Positions 15,333 to 23,762 of a DNA stretch of 38,990 nucleotides are shown here, one piece after another; the stretch's first letter is position 1; each line of letters starts with the position of its first letter. The translations under genes and the position numbers were made by a program. The notes under the pieces are model-generated. The model ran no database searches, was not told the DNA's origin, and worked only from the letters and a program-made list of their open reading frames with translations. The DNA is taken from positions 1 through 38,990 of the forward strand of contig JAGQJE010000263.1 of assembly GCA_020430775.1 (NCBI GenBank). Direction: 5' to 3'. The stretch comes from Myxococcales bacterium (GTDB lineage: Bacteria; Myxococcota_A; Polyangia; Polyangiales; Houyiibacteriaceae).

Positions 15333-16937
15333 TCAGGCCTTGCGGCGTCGGCGGCGCAGGATGCCTACGACGGCGTCGAGCTCGGGGGCGCCCAGCGAGC
15401 GCGAGACCGCGAGGTAGGTCACGCCGCCGGCCGCGACCGCGATGGTGAAGACGGCGACGTTCGTCGCGTTGGCGCCGCGCTCCCACGCGCCGTAGCGCGC
15501 GACGAGCCAGATGACGGCGCCCATCGCCGCGCTCGCGAGGCTCATCCGGGCGACGCCCGTGGCCAGCTCCCGCAGGCCGAGCCGCCCCATCTTCCAGCGG
15601 AGCAGGCCGATCAGGGTCGCGAGTTGCGTGACGGCCGCCCCCGTCACGGCGAGCGCGAGGCCGGCGTGCTGCATGGGGCCCATGAAGATGGCCGCCAGGC
15701 CTCCGAAGGTCACGAGGTTCACGGCGCTCGCGACGACCGGCGTGCGGGTGTCGTTGTAGGCGTGGAACATCGGCACGACCGTCCGCACCGACGCGACGGC
15801 CCAGATGCCCGCCGCCTGCCAGACGAGCGAGCGCGCCGTCTCCTCGATCTCGTGCGCGCGATAGGCGCCGCGGCCGAAGATGACCGCGACGGTCGGCTCC
15901 GCGAGCAGGGCGAGCGCGACGGTCGACGGCACCGCGACGAAGAGCGTCAGCCTCAGCGCGTATCGGAACAGGTGCTTGCTCTGGGCCGTGTCGCCGCGCG
16001 CCACCGACTCGCTCAGGCTCGGGAGCGCGGCGGACGCGATGGCGACCGCGAACATGCCCTGCGGGAGCTCGACGAGGCGCTGGCCGTAGTAGAGGTAGCT
16101 CAGGCTGCCCTTCGGCAGGAACGACGTGAGCTGGCGCGCGAGGACGATGTTGAGCTGATAGACGCCGAGCCCGGCGAGCAGGGGCAGGAGGAGCCGGAGC
16201 GACTTGTGTACGTAGGGGTCACCGCCTGGCAGCCGAGGGCGCACGAGGAGCCCCTCGCGGTGGAGCGGCCGGAGCTGGACGAGGATCTGGAGCACCCCGC
16301 CGATGAGGGCGCCGACGCCGAGGGCGATGATGGGGTGGACGCCGAAGCGCGGCGCGAACGGCGCCAGCCCGAAGGCCGCCGCGATGAACGCCACGTTCAG
16401 CCACATCGGGGCGAAGGCGGGCGCGACGAAGCGCTTGCGGGCGTAGAGGGCGCCGGTGGCGAGGGCGCTCACGCCCATCAAAAAGATGTAGGGGAACACC
16501 ACCCGCGTGAGCACGACCGTGTTGTCGAACAGCTCCGGGTGCTCCGAGTAGCCTGCCGCGTAGAGCCAGACGACCCCAGGCGCGGCGATCACGCCCGCCG
16601 TCGCGACGGCGAGCAGGACCATGCCCATCGTCCCGACGAGGCGGGCGTAGAAGGCGCGGGCGCGCTCCGGGCCGTCGCGCTCGTAGGCCTCCGTGAAGAC
16701 CGGGACGAAGGCGCCGGAGATCGCGCCCTCGCCGAGCAGCACGCGCAGCGCGTTCGGGATCGTCCACGCCATGAAGAAGGCGTCGGTCGCGCCCACCGCG
16801 AAGGCCGCCGCGAACACCGCGTCGCGCACCATTCCGAGCACGCGCGAGGCGAGAGTCCCCGCGGCCACCGTCCCCGCTCGCCGGGCGATCGCTTGCCCCT
16901 CGCGGTTCGCCGCGTCCGTCGGCATCGCGCGGAGCAT
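15333..16937 (-). CDS. murJ: MurJ lipid II flippase
   Basis: A 534-aa polytopic membrane protein of the MurJ/MviN family (MOP superfamily), which flips lipid II across the inner membrane for peptidoglycan synthesis. About 14 hydrophobic helices can be picked out. The first-helix block LASRVLGMVRDAVFAAAFAVG, then TDAFFMAWTIPN and LLGEGAISGAFVPVF, is highly characteristic and carries the conserved Arg residues of the cavity. It starts at ATG 16937 or, equally well, ATG 16925 (MPTDAANREG). The C-terminal RRRRRK is a usual positive-inside end. It lies downstream of hslO on the same strand, with a hairpin between them. Confidence 0.95.
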   Translation of the reverse strand: MLRAMPTDAANREGQAIARRAGTVAAGTLASRVLGMVRDAVFAAAFAVGATDAFFMAWTIPNALRVLLGEGAISGAFVPVFTEAYERDGPERARAFYARLVGTMGMVLLAVATAGVIAAPGVVWLYAAGYSEHPELFDNTVVLTRVVFPYIFLMGVSALATGALYARKRFVAPAFAPMWLNVAFIAAAFGLAPFAPRFGVHPIIALGVGALIGGVLQILVQLRPLHREGLLVRPRLPGGDPYVHKSLRLLLPLLAGLGVYQLNIVLARQLTSFLPKGSLSYLYYGQRLVELPQGMFAVAIASAALPSLSESVARGDTAQSKHLFRYALRLTLFVAVPSTVALALLAEPTVAVIFGRGAYRAHEIEETARSLVWQAAGIWAVASVRTVVPMFHAYNDTRTPVVASAVNLVTFGGLAAIFMGPMQHAGLALAVTGAAVTQLATLIGLLRWKMGRLGLRELATGVARMSLASAAMGAVIWLVARYGAWERGANATNVAVFTIAVAAGGVTYLAVSRSLGAPELDAVVGILRRRRRKA

Positions 16938-16967
16938 ACGGCGAACGGAAGGGCCGGCGAACTCTTT

Positions 16968-16986
16968 GCCCGCCGCGACGGCGGGC
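16968..16986 (-). terminator. Strong G+C hairpin between hslO and murJ
   Basis: GCCCGCCG-CGA-CGGCGGGC is an 8-bp perfect stem with a 3-base loop, 13 bases beyond the hslO stop and about 30 bases ahead of the murJ start. It lacks a T-run on the minus strand. A T-less terminator or attenuator limiting hslO read-through into murJ is plausible. Confidence 0.4.
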
Positions 16987-16999
16987 GGTCTTCGGGAGC

Positions 17000-17848
17000 C
17001 TATCCGAACTCTGCGCGGTGCACGTGGTAGAGGGTCGCGCAGTAGTCGCAGCGCATCTCGACCGGGTCCTGCTCGGCGAACACAGCCTCGAGCTCGGCCG
17101 GGTCGAGTGTGCGCAGGCTGGCGACCACGCGCTCGCGGCTACAGTGGCAGCCGAAGCGGAGCGGGCTCTCGTGGAGCCACTCGAAGGGCATGCGGTGGAG
17201 AAGCTCCTCGACGAGCGGCCCCGGCGCGGCGTCGGTGCGGTCGAGCAGCGGCGCGATGTCGGTGAAGTCGCGGACCCGCTCCGCCATCACGGCGAGGGCG
17301 CCCGGGGCGTCGGGCGCCTCCGGGAGGAGCTGCAGCAGGTAGCCGCCCGCGCTGCGCACCGCGCCGTCGTCGTCGAAGGTGAGCGCGACGGAGACCATCG
17401 ACCGCACCTGCTCGGACTGGTCCATGTAGGTCATCAGCGCGTTCGAGAGGTTGCCGGCGTCGGCGATGGGGACCGTGCCGACGTGCAGGGTGCCGTTCGG
17501 CAGGGTGCGCATCATCTGGAGCAACGCGCCGTCTCCGCCGAGGGCCACCCCAGCGTCCGCGTCGCGGGGCTGGTAGAGCCCGCGCGCCCAGCCGTCCGGG
17601 TGCGAGTCGGCGACCAGATGTCCCGAGCCGTTCGCGCCCTGCACGATGGCCTGCACGCGGCGGCTCGGCGCCATCGTCTCGCGGTAGAGCACCGCCCCGG
17701 TCACGAGCTCGCCGAGGCGGGTCGCGGCGTCGCCACCGGCGCGCTGGCGCCCGACGACCTCCCGCACGGTGTCGGTCGCGCGCGCGGCGATCACCCGAAA
17801 CGCGCCGTCCTCGGTCATCGCGCGTACGACGCGGTCGGACTCGGTCAT
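17000..17848 (-). CDS. hslO: Hsp33 redox-regulated chaperone
   Basis: A 282-aa Hsp33, a cytosolic holdase switched on by oxidation. The zinc-binding redox switch has the family spacing: Cys234 and Cys236 (CxC) and Cys267 and Cys270 (CxxC). Oxidation of these cysteines releases zinc and unfolds the linker, exposing the substrate-binding surface. The N-terminal domain contains the typical GAVLYRETMA and VQGANGSGHLVA blocks. The ATG at 17848 (MTESDRVVRAM) is chosen for normal length. The frame is open another 35 codons upstream into Arg/Pro-rich sequence with no family match. No clear ribosome site precedes the start. Confidence 0.93.
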   Translation of the reverse strand: MTESDRVVRAMTEDGAFRVIAARATDTVREVVGRQRAGGDAATRLGELVTGAVLYRETMAPSRRVQAIVQGANGSGHLVADSHPDGWARGLYQPRDADAGVALGGDGALLQMMRTLPNGTLHVGTVPIADAGNLSNALMTYMDQSEQVRSMVSVALTFDDDGAVRSAGGYLLQLLPEAPDAPGALAVMAERVRDFTDIAPLLDRTDAAPGPLVEELLHRMPFEWLHESPLRFGCHCSRERVVASLRTLDPAELEAVFAEQDPVEMRCDYCATLYHVHRAEFG

Positions 17849-18021
17849 CCGAGAGGCATGGCATCCCGCCCGCGGTCCGCAAGCCCCGGTGAGGTAGAGC
17901 AGCCGAGCCGGGACCGCGCCACCGCGCGGCCGATCCGTCCGCCGCTTCAACATCCTGCAATTTGCGTCCCTCCGAGAGTAGACTCGGTGGGCCGCCCGAG
18001 GCCTCGAAAGGAGTGCACGCC

Positions 18022-19044
18022 GTGACCAAACATCGAGTCGTTCTCATCTCGGGCGATGGCATCGGACCGGAGGTCGCAGGCGCGACGCGCGCGGTGCTCG
18101 CGGCTGCGGGCGCGCCGCTAGAGTGGGTGGAGCGGCACGCGGGCATCACGGCGCTCGACGAGTGCGGCGAGCTGCTCCCGGAGGAGACGCTCTCCGCGGT
18201 GCGCGAGCACGGCATCGCGCTCAAGGGGCCCTGCACGACGCCGGTCGGCGAGGGGTTCACCTCGGTGAACGTCCAGCTCCGCCGACGGCTCAACCTCTAC
18301 GTGGCGGTGCGCCCGATCCGCAACCTCCCGGGCGTCCCGACGCGCTACGAGGGGGTCGATCTCGTCGTGCTCCGCGAGAACACCGAGGGGCTCTACAGCG
18401 GCATCGAGAACGAGATCACCGAGGGCGTCGTGACGAGCCTGAAGGTCGCGACCGAGAAGGCGTGCACGCGCGTGTCGCGGTGGGCGTTCGACTATGTGCG
18501 CCGGCGCGGTCGCCACAAGATCACCGTGATGCACAAGGCCAACATCATGAAGCTCAGCGACGGCATGATCCTGCGCTGCGCCCGCAAGGTGCACGACGCG
18601 TCGTTCAGCGACGTGCCCTACGAAGAGGTCATCGTGGACGCGGGGTGCATGCGCCTCGTGCAGGACCCGACCAAGTTCGACGTGCTCCTGCTCGAGAACC
18701 TCTACGGCGACGTGATCAGCGATCTGTGCGCCGGCTTCGTCGGGGGCCTCGGGGTCGTCCCCGGCGCCAACATCGGCGACGAGTCCGCCATCTTCGAGGC
18801 CGTGCACGGTTCAGCGCCCGACATCGCCGGCAAGGACATCGCGAACCCGCTCGCGCTGCTGATGAGCGCCGTGATGATGCTCAACCACCTGAGCGAGACG
18901 CGGGGCGACGCGCGCTGTCACGACGCCGCCGAGCGCGTCAAGGCGGCGTACGATCGCGCGCTGCGCGAGGACGACAAGACCCGCGACCTCGGCGGGCGGC
19001 TCGGCACCAAGGCGTTCGCGGACGCGGTCATCGAGCGCCTCTGA
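18022..19044 (+). CDS. NAD-dependent isocitrate dehydrogenase, mitochondrial IDH3 type
   Basis: A 340-aa member of the isocitrate/isopropylmalate dehydrogenase family. GDGIGPEV opens the protein, [13 protein letters not shown] carries the substrate loop, and [20 protein letters not shown] and [15 protein letters not shown] are all present. The closest match by eye is the catalytic subunit of eukaryotic NAD-IDH. The Asp-Ile after HGSAP is where NADP enzymes carry Lys-Tyr, so NAD is predicted. Homoisocitrate or isopropylmalate dehydrogenase is less likely, since the substrate loop reads [13 protein letters not shown]. The GTG at 18022 has a very good AAAGGAG site eight bases upstream. It is a single-gene unit facing the RND transporter tail to tail. 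Confidence 0.87.
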   Translation: MTKHRVVLISGDGIGPEVAGATRAVLAAAGAPLEWVERHAGITALDECGELLPEETLSAVREHGIALKGPCTTPVGEGFTSVNVQLRRRLNLYVAVRPIRNLPGVPTRYEGVDLVVLRENTEGLYSGIENEITEGVVTSLKVATEKACTRVSRWAFDYVRRRGRHKITVMHKANIMKLSDGMILRCARKVHDASFSDVPYEEVIVDAGCMRLVQDPTKFDVLLLENLYGDVISDLCAGFVGGLGVVPGANIGDESAIFEAVHGSAPDIAGKDIANPLALLMSAVMMLNHLSETRGDARCHDAAERVKAAYDRALREDDKTRDLGGRLGTKAFADAVIERL

Positions 19045-19098
19045 CCGACGCGTGACGCGCCCCCCGCCCCCCCCGATGGGCGGCGCGCCCGGCCGAGC

Positions 19099-21657
19099 TC
19101 AGCGCGGCGGGTCGTCGCGGCGGGCGGCGAGCGCGTTCGCGATGCGGTGGTCTTCGTCGCGGTGCTCGCGGCGCTTGGCGCGGCTCAGCCCAGCGAGCTT
19201 CAGCAGCGCGGGCTGCACGATCATCGTCGCGAGCAGGCACAGGCCGACGGTCACCGCGATCAGCTCGCCGAACTGCCGCACGGGCACGAACGCGCTCATC
19301 AGCAGCACGCCGAAGCCCGCCATCAGCGTGACGCACGAGACGATGATGCCCCGGCCGGTGCCGCGCGCCGCGCGGATGAGGGCCGCGCGCGGGCGCATCC
19401 CGCGTTCGGTCTCCTCGCGGAATCGCGACAGCACGTGGATGGTCCCGTCGACCGCGAGGCCGATGCTGATCGAGAAGATGATGGCGGTCGCCGCGTTGAG
19501 CGGGATGTTGCGCGCGCTCATGTACGCGACCGTCCCGACGAGCGGCACGAGGTTCGGCGGGATGCTGAGCAGGCCGAGCCGCACGCTCCGAAACACCACG
19601 GCCAGCAGCACGAAGATCATCCCGATGGCGCTGAGCAGGCTGCTGATGAGGTCGTAGATGACGGCCTCTTGTCCCCGAGACCCCTCGTACGCCTCGCCGG
19701 TCATCTGCGCGTGGATGCCGAGTGGGTCGAGCTTGCGGTCGATGTGGTGCTCGAGCGCGTCGATGAAGTGCATCGTGGCCTGGGCACCGACGTCCCGCAC
19801 GTTGAACTGGAGCCGCGCCTGCGATTCGTTCGCGGTGAGCCAGTGCCCGAGCGGCGCGTCTTTGCGCAGCCGCAGGATCTTCACGAGCGCGCCGACCTGC
19901 TGCGTGTTGTCGAAGGGCTCGTGCCACGCGGCCGAATCGTTCGTGATCAACGCGTAGGTCTGCCGCAGGAGGTCGTCGTAGCTCATCGAGCTGATGATCG
20001 CGGGCTGCGCGTCGCCCCACTCGCGCACGGCGTCGAGCGCGGCGATCGTCTTCGGTTGCGAGAACGTGCCGGGCGGGCCCGTGAGCACGACCTCGAGCGG
20101 GCGCACGCCGCTCAGCTCCCGCTCCATCAGGCGCGTCGTGACGTACACCGGGTCGGCTTTGTCGAACTGGTCGAGCAGCGCGTGGTCGATGCGCACCTTC
20201 GAGCCCACGTACCCCATGCCGAGCAGCAGCGCGGCGGTGACAGCCATGACCGCCCACGGGTGTCGGAGGACGCGCTCGGTCAGCATGACCGTCAGCCCCT
20301 CGATCCGCTGTCCGCCGCGCCCGTCGTGGTTGGGTGGTGGCGGGGGTCGCACCCAGCCGAGCGACGCCGGCACGAAGGTGATCGTGACGATGTACGCGAC
20401 CATCACGCCGAGCCCCGCGACGAGCCCGAAGTCGCGGAGCATCGCGTTGTTCGACACCGCGAGCGAGCCGAGACCGATCGCGGTCGTCGCCGAGGTCAAA
20501 AAGCACGCGACCGCCATGGTGCGGACGGTCCGCTGGTCGGCCTCGGCCGCCCGCTCCGGGCCCACACGGGCGACCTCCTCGCGGTAGCGGCCCACGAGGT
20601 GAATGCCGTCGCTTATCCCGATGATGATGAGGAGGACCGGGATGATGTTCGTCAGCGCGTTGATCGACTGGCCGGTCACCGCCATCCCGCCCATGACGAT
20701 CACGACGGTCATCAGCACCGCGGCGATGGGCAGGACGACGCCCGGAAGCCAGCGGAACGAGAGCCAGAGCAGCGCCATGCAGACGAGCAGCGCGAGCGGC
20801 AGCAGCACGATCTGGTCCGACCGCATGTTGTCGACCATCCGGCTGCGCAGGTAGGGCAGGCCGCCGAGGTGTACCTCGATGTCGCCCGTCGGCGGGTGGC
20901 TGCGCAGGTAGGCCTCCATGTCGTGCACGGCCGCGATCGTCTGGTTCGACCCGGCGTGCGCGAGGTAGAGCGCGATGGCCGCCACCTTGCGGTCCTTGCT
21001 GACGAGCCGCCCCTCGAGCAGCGGCGAGCTCTCGACCGCCTTGGCGATGGCCTTTGCGTCCGCGTCGGTGACCGTGGGGCCTTGGACGATGGGGTCCGTC
21101 TTGACGGACGTTGACAGCTCGGGGCCGAGGTCGCGGATGCCGTTCGGGAAGCGCTTCGGCTGGCTCTCGACGAGGTCGAGGAGCGCGTCGAGCGTCGCCT
21201 CCTGCTTGGCGTCTTTCTTCGGGGTCGTCGTGTCGAGCTCGTCGAGGCTGTCGAGGTCTTCGAGGTTGTCGCTCGACGGCTTCGGCTCGACGCGACGGGG
21301 CATCGGCATCTCGGTGATGCTGCGCGCCTCCCGGATGTAGGGCTGCGCTTCGAAGTGCTCTCCGAGCTCGTGCATGTACTGGAGGACGGGCCGGCTCAGG
21401 ACGTCGGGCGCCTGGACCAGGACGAACATGACCTCCTCGTCGTTCTGGTGGAACGCCCCGCGGTAGAGCTTGCCGACGTCCGGGCCGCCGCCCTCGAACG
21501 ACTGGATGAGCTTCTCGGGCGCGGGGTCGGCCTGGATGTGCGGGATCTGGGAGCCGAGGCCGACGGTCGCCGCGATGACCGCCGCGAGGATCCACCCCCG
21601 CCGCTTCGTGATGAAGTCGGCGAGGCGCTCGAGGTGCGGGTGGGGAGAGGAAGCCAC
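19099..21657 (-). CDS. RND/MMPL-family membrane transporter
   Basis: An 852-aa transporter of the MMPL/HpnN-like branch of the RND superfamily, predicted to export lipids or hydrophobic compounds using the proton gradient. It has the duplicated layout: one helix at about 21-40, a large periplasmic loop to about 290, five helices to about 455, then the same pattern repeated (helix near 490, loop, five helices to about 825). Paired motifs such as GISDGIHLVGRYREE and GLAVDGTIHVLSRFREE mark the symmetric helix-4 regions, each with the Asp expected for proton relay. The first loop holds a Ser/Asp/Glu-rich insert at about 128-155. The GTG at 21657 is the likely start. No periplasmic adaptor or outer-membrane partner lies nearby. 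Confidence 0.88.
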   Translation of the reverse strand: MASSPHPHLERLADFITKRRGWILAAVIAATVGLGSQIPHIQADPAPEKLIQSFEGGGPDVGKLYRGAFHQNDEEVMFVLVQAPDVLSRPVLQYMHELGEHFEAQPYIREARSITEMPMPRRVEPKPSSDNLEDLDSLDELDTTTPKKDAKQEATLDALLDLVESQPKRFPNGIRDLGPELSTSVKTDPIVQGPTVTDADAKAIAKAVESSPLLEGRLVSKDRKVAAIALYLAHAGSNQTIAAVHDMEAYLRSHPPTGDIEVHLGGLPYLRSRMVDNMRSDQIVLLPLALLVCMALLWLSFRWLPGVVLPIAAVLMTVVIVMGGMAVTGQSINALTNIIPVLLIIIGISDGIHLVGRYREEVARVGPERAAEADQRTVRTMAVACFLTSATTAIGLGSLAVSNNAMLRDFGLVAGLGVMVAYIVTITFVPASLGWVRPPPPPNHDGRGGQRIEGLTVMLTERVLRHPWAVMAVTAALLLGMGYVGSKVRIDHALLDQFDKADPVYVTTRLMERELSGVRPLEVVLTGPPGTFSQPKTIAALDAVREWGDAQPAIISSMSYDDLLRQTYALITNDSAAWHEPFDNTQQVGALVKILRLRKDAPLGHWLTANESQARLQFNVRDVGAQATMHFIDALEHHIDRKLDPLGIHAQMTGEAYEGSRGQEAVIYDLISSLLSAIGMIFVLLAVVFRSVRLGLLSIPPNLVPLVGTVAYMSARNIPLNAATAIIFSISIGLAVDGTIHVLSRFREETERGMRPRAALIRAARGTGRGIIVSCVTLMAGFGVLLMSAFVPVRQFGELIAVTVGLCLLATMIVQPALLKLAGLSRAKRREHRDEDHRIANALAARRDDPPR

Positions 21658-21824
21658 GGGCGGAGTATGCTTGCAATGCCGTCCAGCGCCCGTTTTGTGG
21701 GACGGTGCGACGGGAGGGCTCGGGCGCGCAATTGCGAGGATTCAGAGGGGCGTGCAACTCGACGCGGGCGCGCCGCGGGCCCGTCCAGCGGGGGAGACGC
21801 GACGCCGCCCGGGCGCAGGGCGCC

Positions 21825-21853
21825 TTGACAGCGGTGCGCCGCAACGCTACCTC
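21825..21853 (+). promoter_or_regulatory. Probable rpsT promoter
   Basis: A perfect TTGACA (21825-21830) is followed after 17 bases by TACCTC (21848-21853), a weak -10. The predicted transcript start near 21860 would give a leader of about 20 bases that contains the GGAG ribosome site at 21867-21870. Confidence 0.5.
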
Positions 21854-21879
21854 CGGGGCCTCAGCCGGAGCAACCGACC

Positions 21880-22140
21880 GTGGCCAATCACGTTTCCGCC
21901 GAAAAGCGCATCAGGCAGACCGCGAAGCGGACCCTTCGCAACCGACACATCCGCTCGACCGTCCGGACCTACGTCAAGGCGGCCCGCGCGGCCATCGCCG
22001 CGGGTGACAAGGCGCAAGCCGAGGCCGCGGTGGCCGTCGCCGCGCGTCGCATCGACATGGCCGTGTCGAAGGGCGTCTACCACCGCCGGACGGGCTCGCG
22101 GCACATCTCGCGCCTCATGAAGCAAGCCGCGGCGCTCTAG
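21880..22140 (+). CDS. rpsT: 30S ribosomal protein S20
   Basis: An 86-aa basic protein with the S20 pattern: MANHVSAEKRIRQ, RNRHIRSTVRTYVK, and the C-terminal GVYHRRTGSRHISRLMK. It binds 16S rRNA as a helical bundle during early 30S assembly. The GTG start at 21880 gives the conserved second-residue Ala and Asn and has GGAG nine bases upstream. Its stop is only four bases from the holA stop on the other strand, so the two genes are convergent. Confidence 0.97.
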   Translation: MANHVSAEKRIRQTAKRTLRNRHIRSTVRTYVKAARAAIAAGDKAQAEAAVAVAARRIDMAVSKGVYHRRTGSRHISRLMKQAAAL

Positions 22141-22144
22141 GGCG

Positions 22145-23140
22145 TCAGGGTCGGCATAGACGCATCAGGGCCTCCTCGAGCACCACCTCGGGGGGGCGCT
22201 TGCTTCCCTTGAGCGCGAGATCGGTCGCGCCGAGCGTCTCGAACGCCTGCTCGAGCGCGGGCAGGGTGAAGCGCCGGGCCGAGGCCTTCAGCTCACGCGC
22301 CTTGAACGGCGGCGCGCCCGCGGCCTTCGCGGCATCCCCCTCGGGCAGGCCGCTCGCGAGCGCCTCGCGCATCCGCGCGACCATCCGGAGCTGTCGGGCG
22401 ACCATCGCGAGGATACGCAGCGGCGGCTCGCGGTCGGCGAGGAGCGATCGCGCCGCCCGCAGCGCGCGCGCGTCGTCCATGAGCCCGATCGCGTCGACGA
22501 GCGCCCAGATGGTCGCCGGGCGAACGTGCGTCACGCACGCGGCTACCGCGGTCGCGTCGATGCGCTGGCCGGCGCCGACGTAGAGCGAGAGGCGCTCGAT
22601 CGCGTCGTCCACCGCGCTCAGATCCTCGCCGAGCGCCTCGACCAGGGCGTCCGCGGCGTCGGGTGACATGGGGTTGCCGCGCGCCTTGGCCTCGCTCCGC
22701 GCGAACGCGTGCACCTCGCGCGCGCGGAGCGGCTTGGCGTCGAAGAGCGCGCGCGCCTTCTTGGCTGCCTTCGGGAGCGCGCCGCGCCCGTCGAGCTTGC
22801 TCGCGGTGCACACGAGGCAGGTGGACGGGTTTGGGTCGGCCACGTAGGCGGCGAGCGCGGTCTGCTCGGCGAGCGGCGCCGCGTCGAGGTGCCGCACGAG
22901 CACGAAGCGGCGCTCGGCGAGCATCGGGAGCGTGCCGGCCGTCTGGATGACCGCGCCGGCGGACAGCCCCTGCCCTTGAAACACGTCGTCGTTGAAGCCG
23001 CGCATCCCGCCGGCGCCCACCGCGCCGGCCCGCGCGAGCCCGACGGCCCGCTCGATGAGGAAGGTCTCCTCGCCGACGAGGACGTAGACTGGTCCCGGCG
23101 CGTGCTCGCGGAGCTGCTCGATGGCGTCGAGGACGTGCAT
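22145..23140 (-). CDS. holA: DNA polymerase III delta subunit
   Basis: A 331-aa HolA, the clamp-loader subunit that opens the beta clamp. The N-terminal PVYVLVGEETFLIERAV is the standard start of the family. The remaining sequence follows the degenerate AAA+ fold, with a helical collar domain in the last third (LADREPPLRILAMVARQLRM). Length is usual. The ATG at 23140 lies six bases after the stop of a small secreted-protein gene on the same strand, so they are probably co-transcribed. Having rpsT beside holA is a common bacterial arrangement. Confidence 0.93.
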   Translation of the reverse strand: MHVLDAIEQLREHAPGPVYVLVGEETFLIERAVGLARAGAVGAGGMRGFNDDVFQGQGLSAGAVIQTAGTLPMLAERRFVLVRHLDAAPLAEQTALAAYVADPNPSTCLVCTASKLDGRGALPKAAKKARALFDAKPLRAREVHAFARSEAKARGNPMSPDAADALVEALGEDLSAVDDAIERLSLYVGAGQRIDATAVAACVTHVRPATIWALVDAIGLMDDARALRAARSLLADREPPLRILAMVARQLRMVARMREALASGLPEGDAAKAAGAPPFKARELKASARRFTLPALEQAFETLGATDLALKGSKRPPEVVLEEALMRLCRP

Positions 23141-23146
23141 CGAGGC

Positions 23147-23695
23147 TCAGCGAGCGTCGTCGTCCGAGAAGTCCACCTTGCCGGAGTGCCGCACGCGCTC
23201 GCCGATGAGCTCGAAACGGTGCTTGGCGACCTCGCGGTGGCGGACGGTGACGACCAGCTCCATCTTGCGGTTCGGGGCGAAGCGCGGGCGCGTGAGGTCG
23301 AGCGTCTGTACGAGCGTGCGGTCGCTCGGGTCGTGGATGAACACGGTGAGCGCCGGGCCGACGAAGCGGCGCTTGTCGGTGACGTCGTAGAAGAGCACGT
23401 TCAGCTCGCGCGAGGCGACCGGCTGGTTGAACGCGAGGACGAGCTTCGCGCGCCAGGAGCGCTCGGCGACGGGCTCGCCCGTGGTCTCGCGCAGGCGCGA
23501 GGTGCCGTGTTTGCGCACGAACTGGAGCAGCGCGCGGGCGCTCAGGTCGCGCGGGATGCGCTTTTGGACGAGGTAGACACGCGCGGAGAGGCCCTGGCCG
23601 GCCTCGGCCCGTGGCGCGTGCGCGAGCAGGCTGGCGGACCCGGCGAGCACGAGCGCGAGGACGGTCACGGCGGCGGAGCGAGCGTGAAGCGACAA
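23147..23695 (-). CDS. Secreted or periplasmic protein of unknown function
   Basis: A 182-aa protein not assigned to a family. Residues 1-32 form a clear signal peptide (LHARS, then AVTVLALVLAGSASLLAHA, with a likely cut after AEA). The mature part is mostly beta-strand-like and basic, with LVLAFNQPVASRELNVLFYD and ALTVFIHDPSDRTLVQ suggesting a beta-sandwich. It has no cysteines in the mature part. The TTG at 23693-23695 is chosen because GGAGG lies five bases upstream; a GTG at 23743 would add 16 residues ahead of the signal peptide. It precedes holA by six bases, the position occupied by lptE in many proteobacteria, but it does not read as LptE and has no lipobox. Confidence 0.65.
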   Translation of the reverse strand: MSLHARSAAVTVLALVLAGSASLLAHAPRAEAGQGLSARVYLVQKRIPRDLSARALLQFVRKHGTSRLRETTGEPVAERSWRAKLVLAFNQPVASRELNVLFYDVTDKRRFVGPALTVFIHDPSDRTLVQTLDLTRPRFAPNRKMELVVTVRHREVAKHRFELIGERVRHSGKVDFSDDDAR

Positions 23696-23762
23696 GCGGA
23701 CCTCCAGCGCCGCACGGTAGCAGCTCTCGGCCGGCGCTCGCACCTGTGCCGGCGGCGGAGGG

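Noticed and set aside
15324-17030. 568-codon plus-strand open frame
   Set aside because: It is antisense to murJ, rich in Arg, Glu and His, with no motif; long antisense frames are expected at this G+C content.
19060-19074. C-run (6 C, G, 8 C) between the isocitrate dehydrogenase and RND genes, as a terminator or G-quadruplex
   Set aside because: No hairpin with a T-run is present, and two G-runs on the minus strand do not give four separate G-tracts with loops.
19028-21844. 938-codon minus-strand frame over the RND transporter
   Set aside because: Arg/Pro/His-rich shadow; the transporter frame at 19099-21657 has membrane helices and family motifs.
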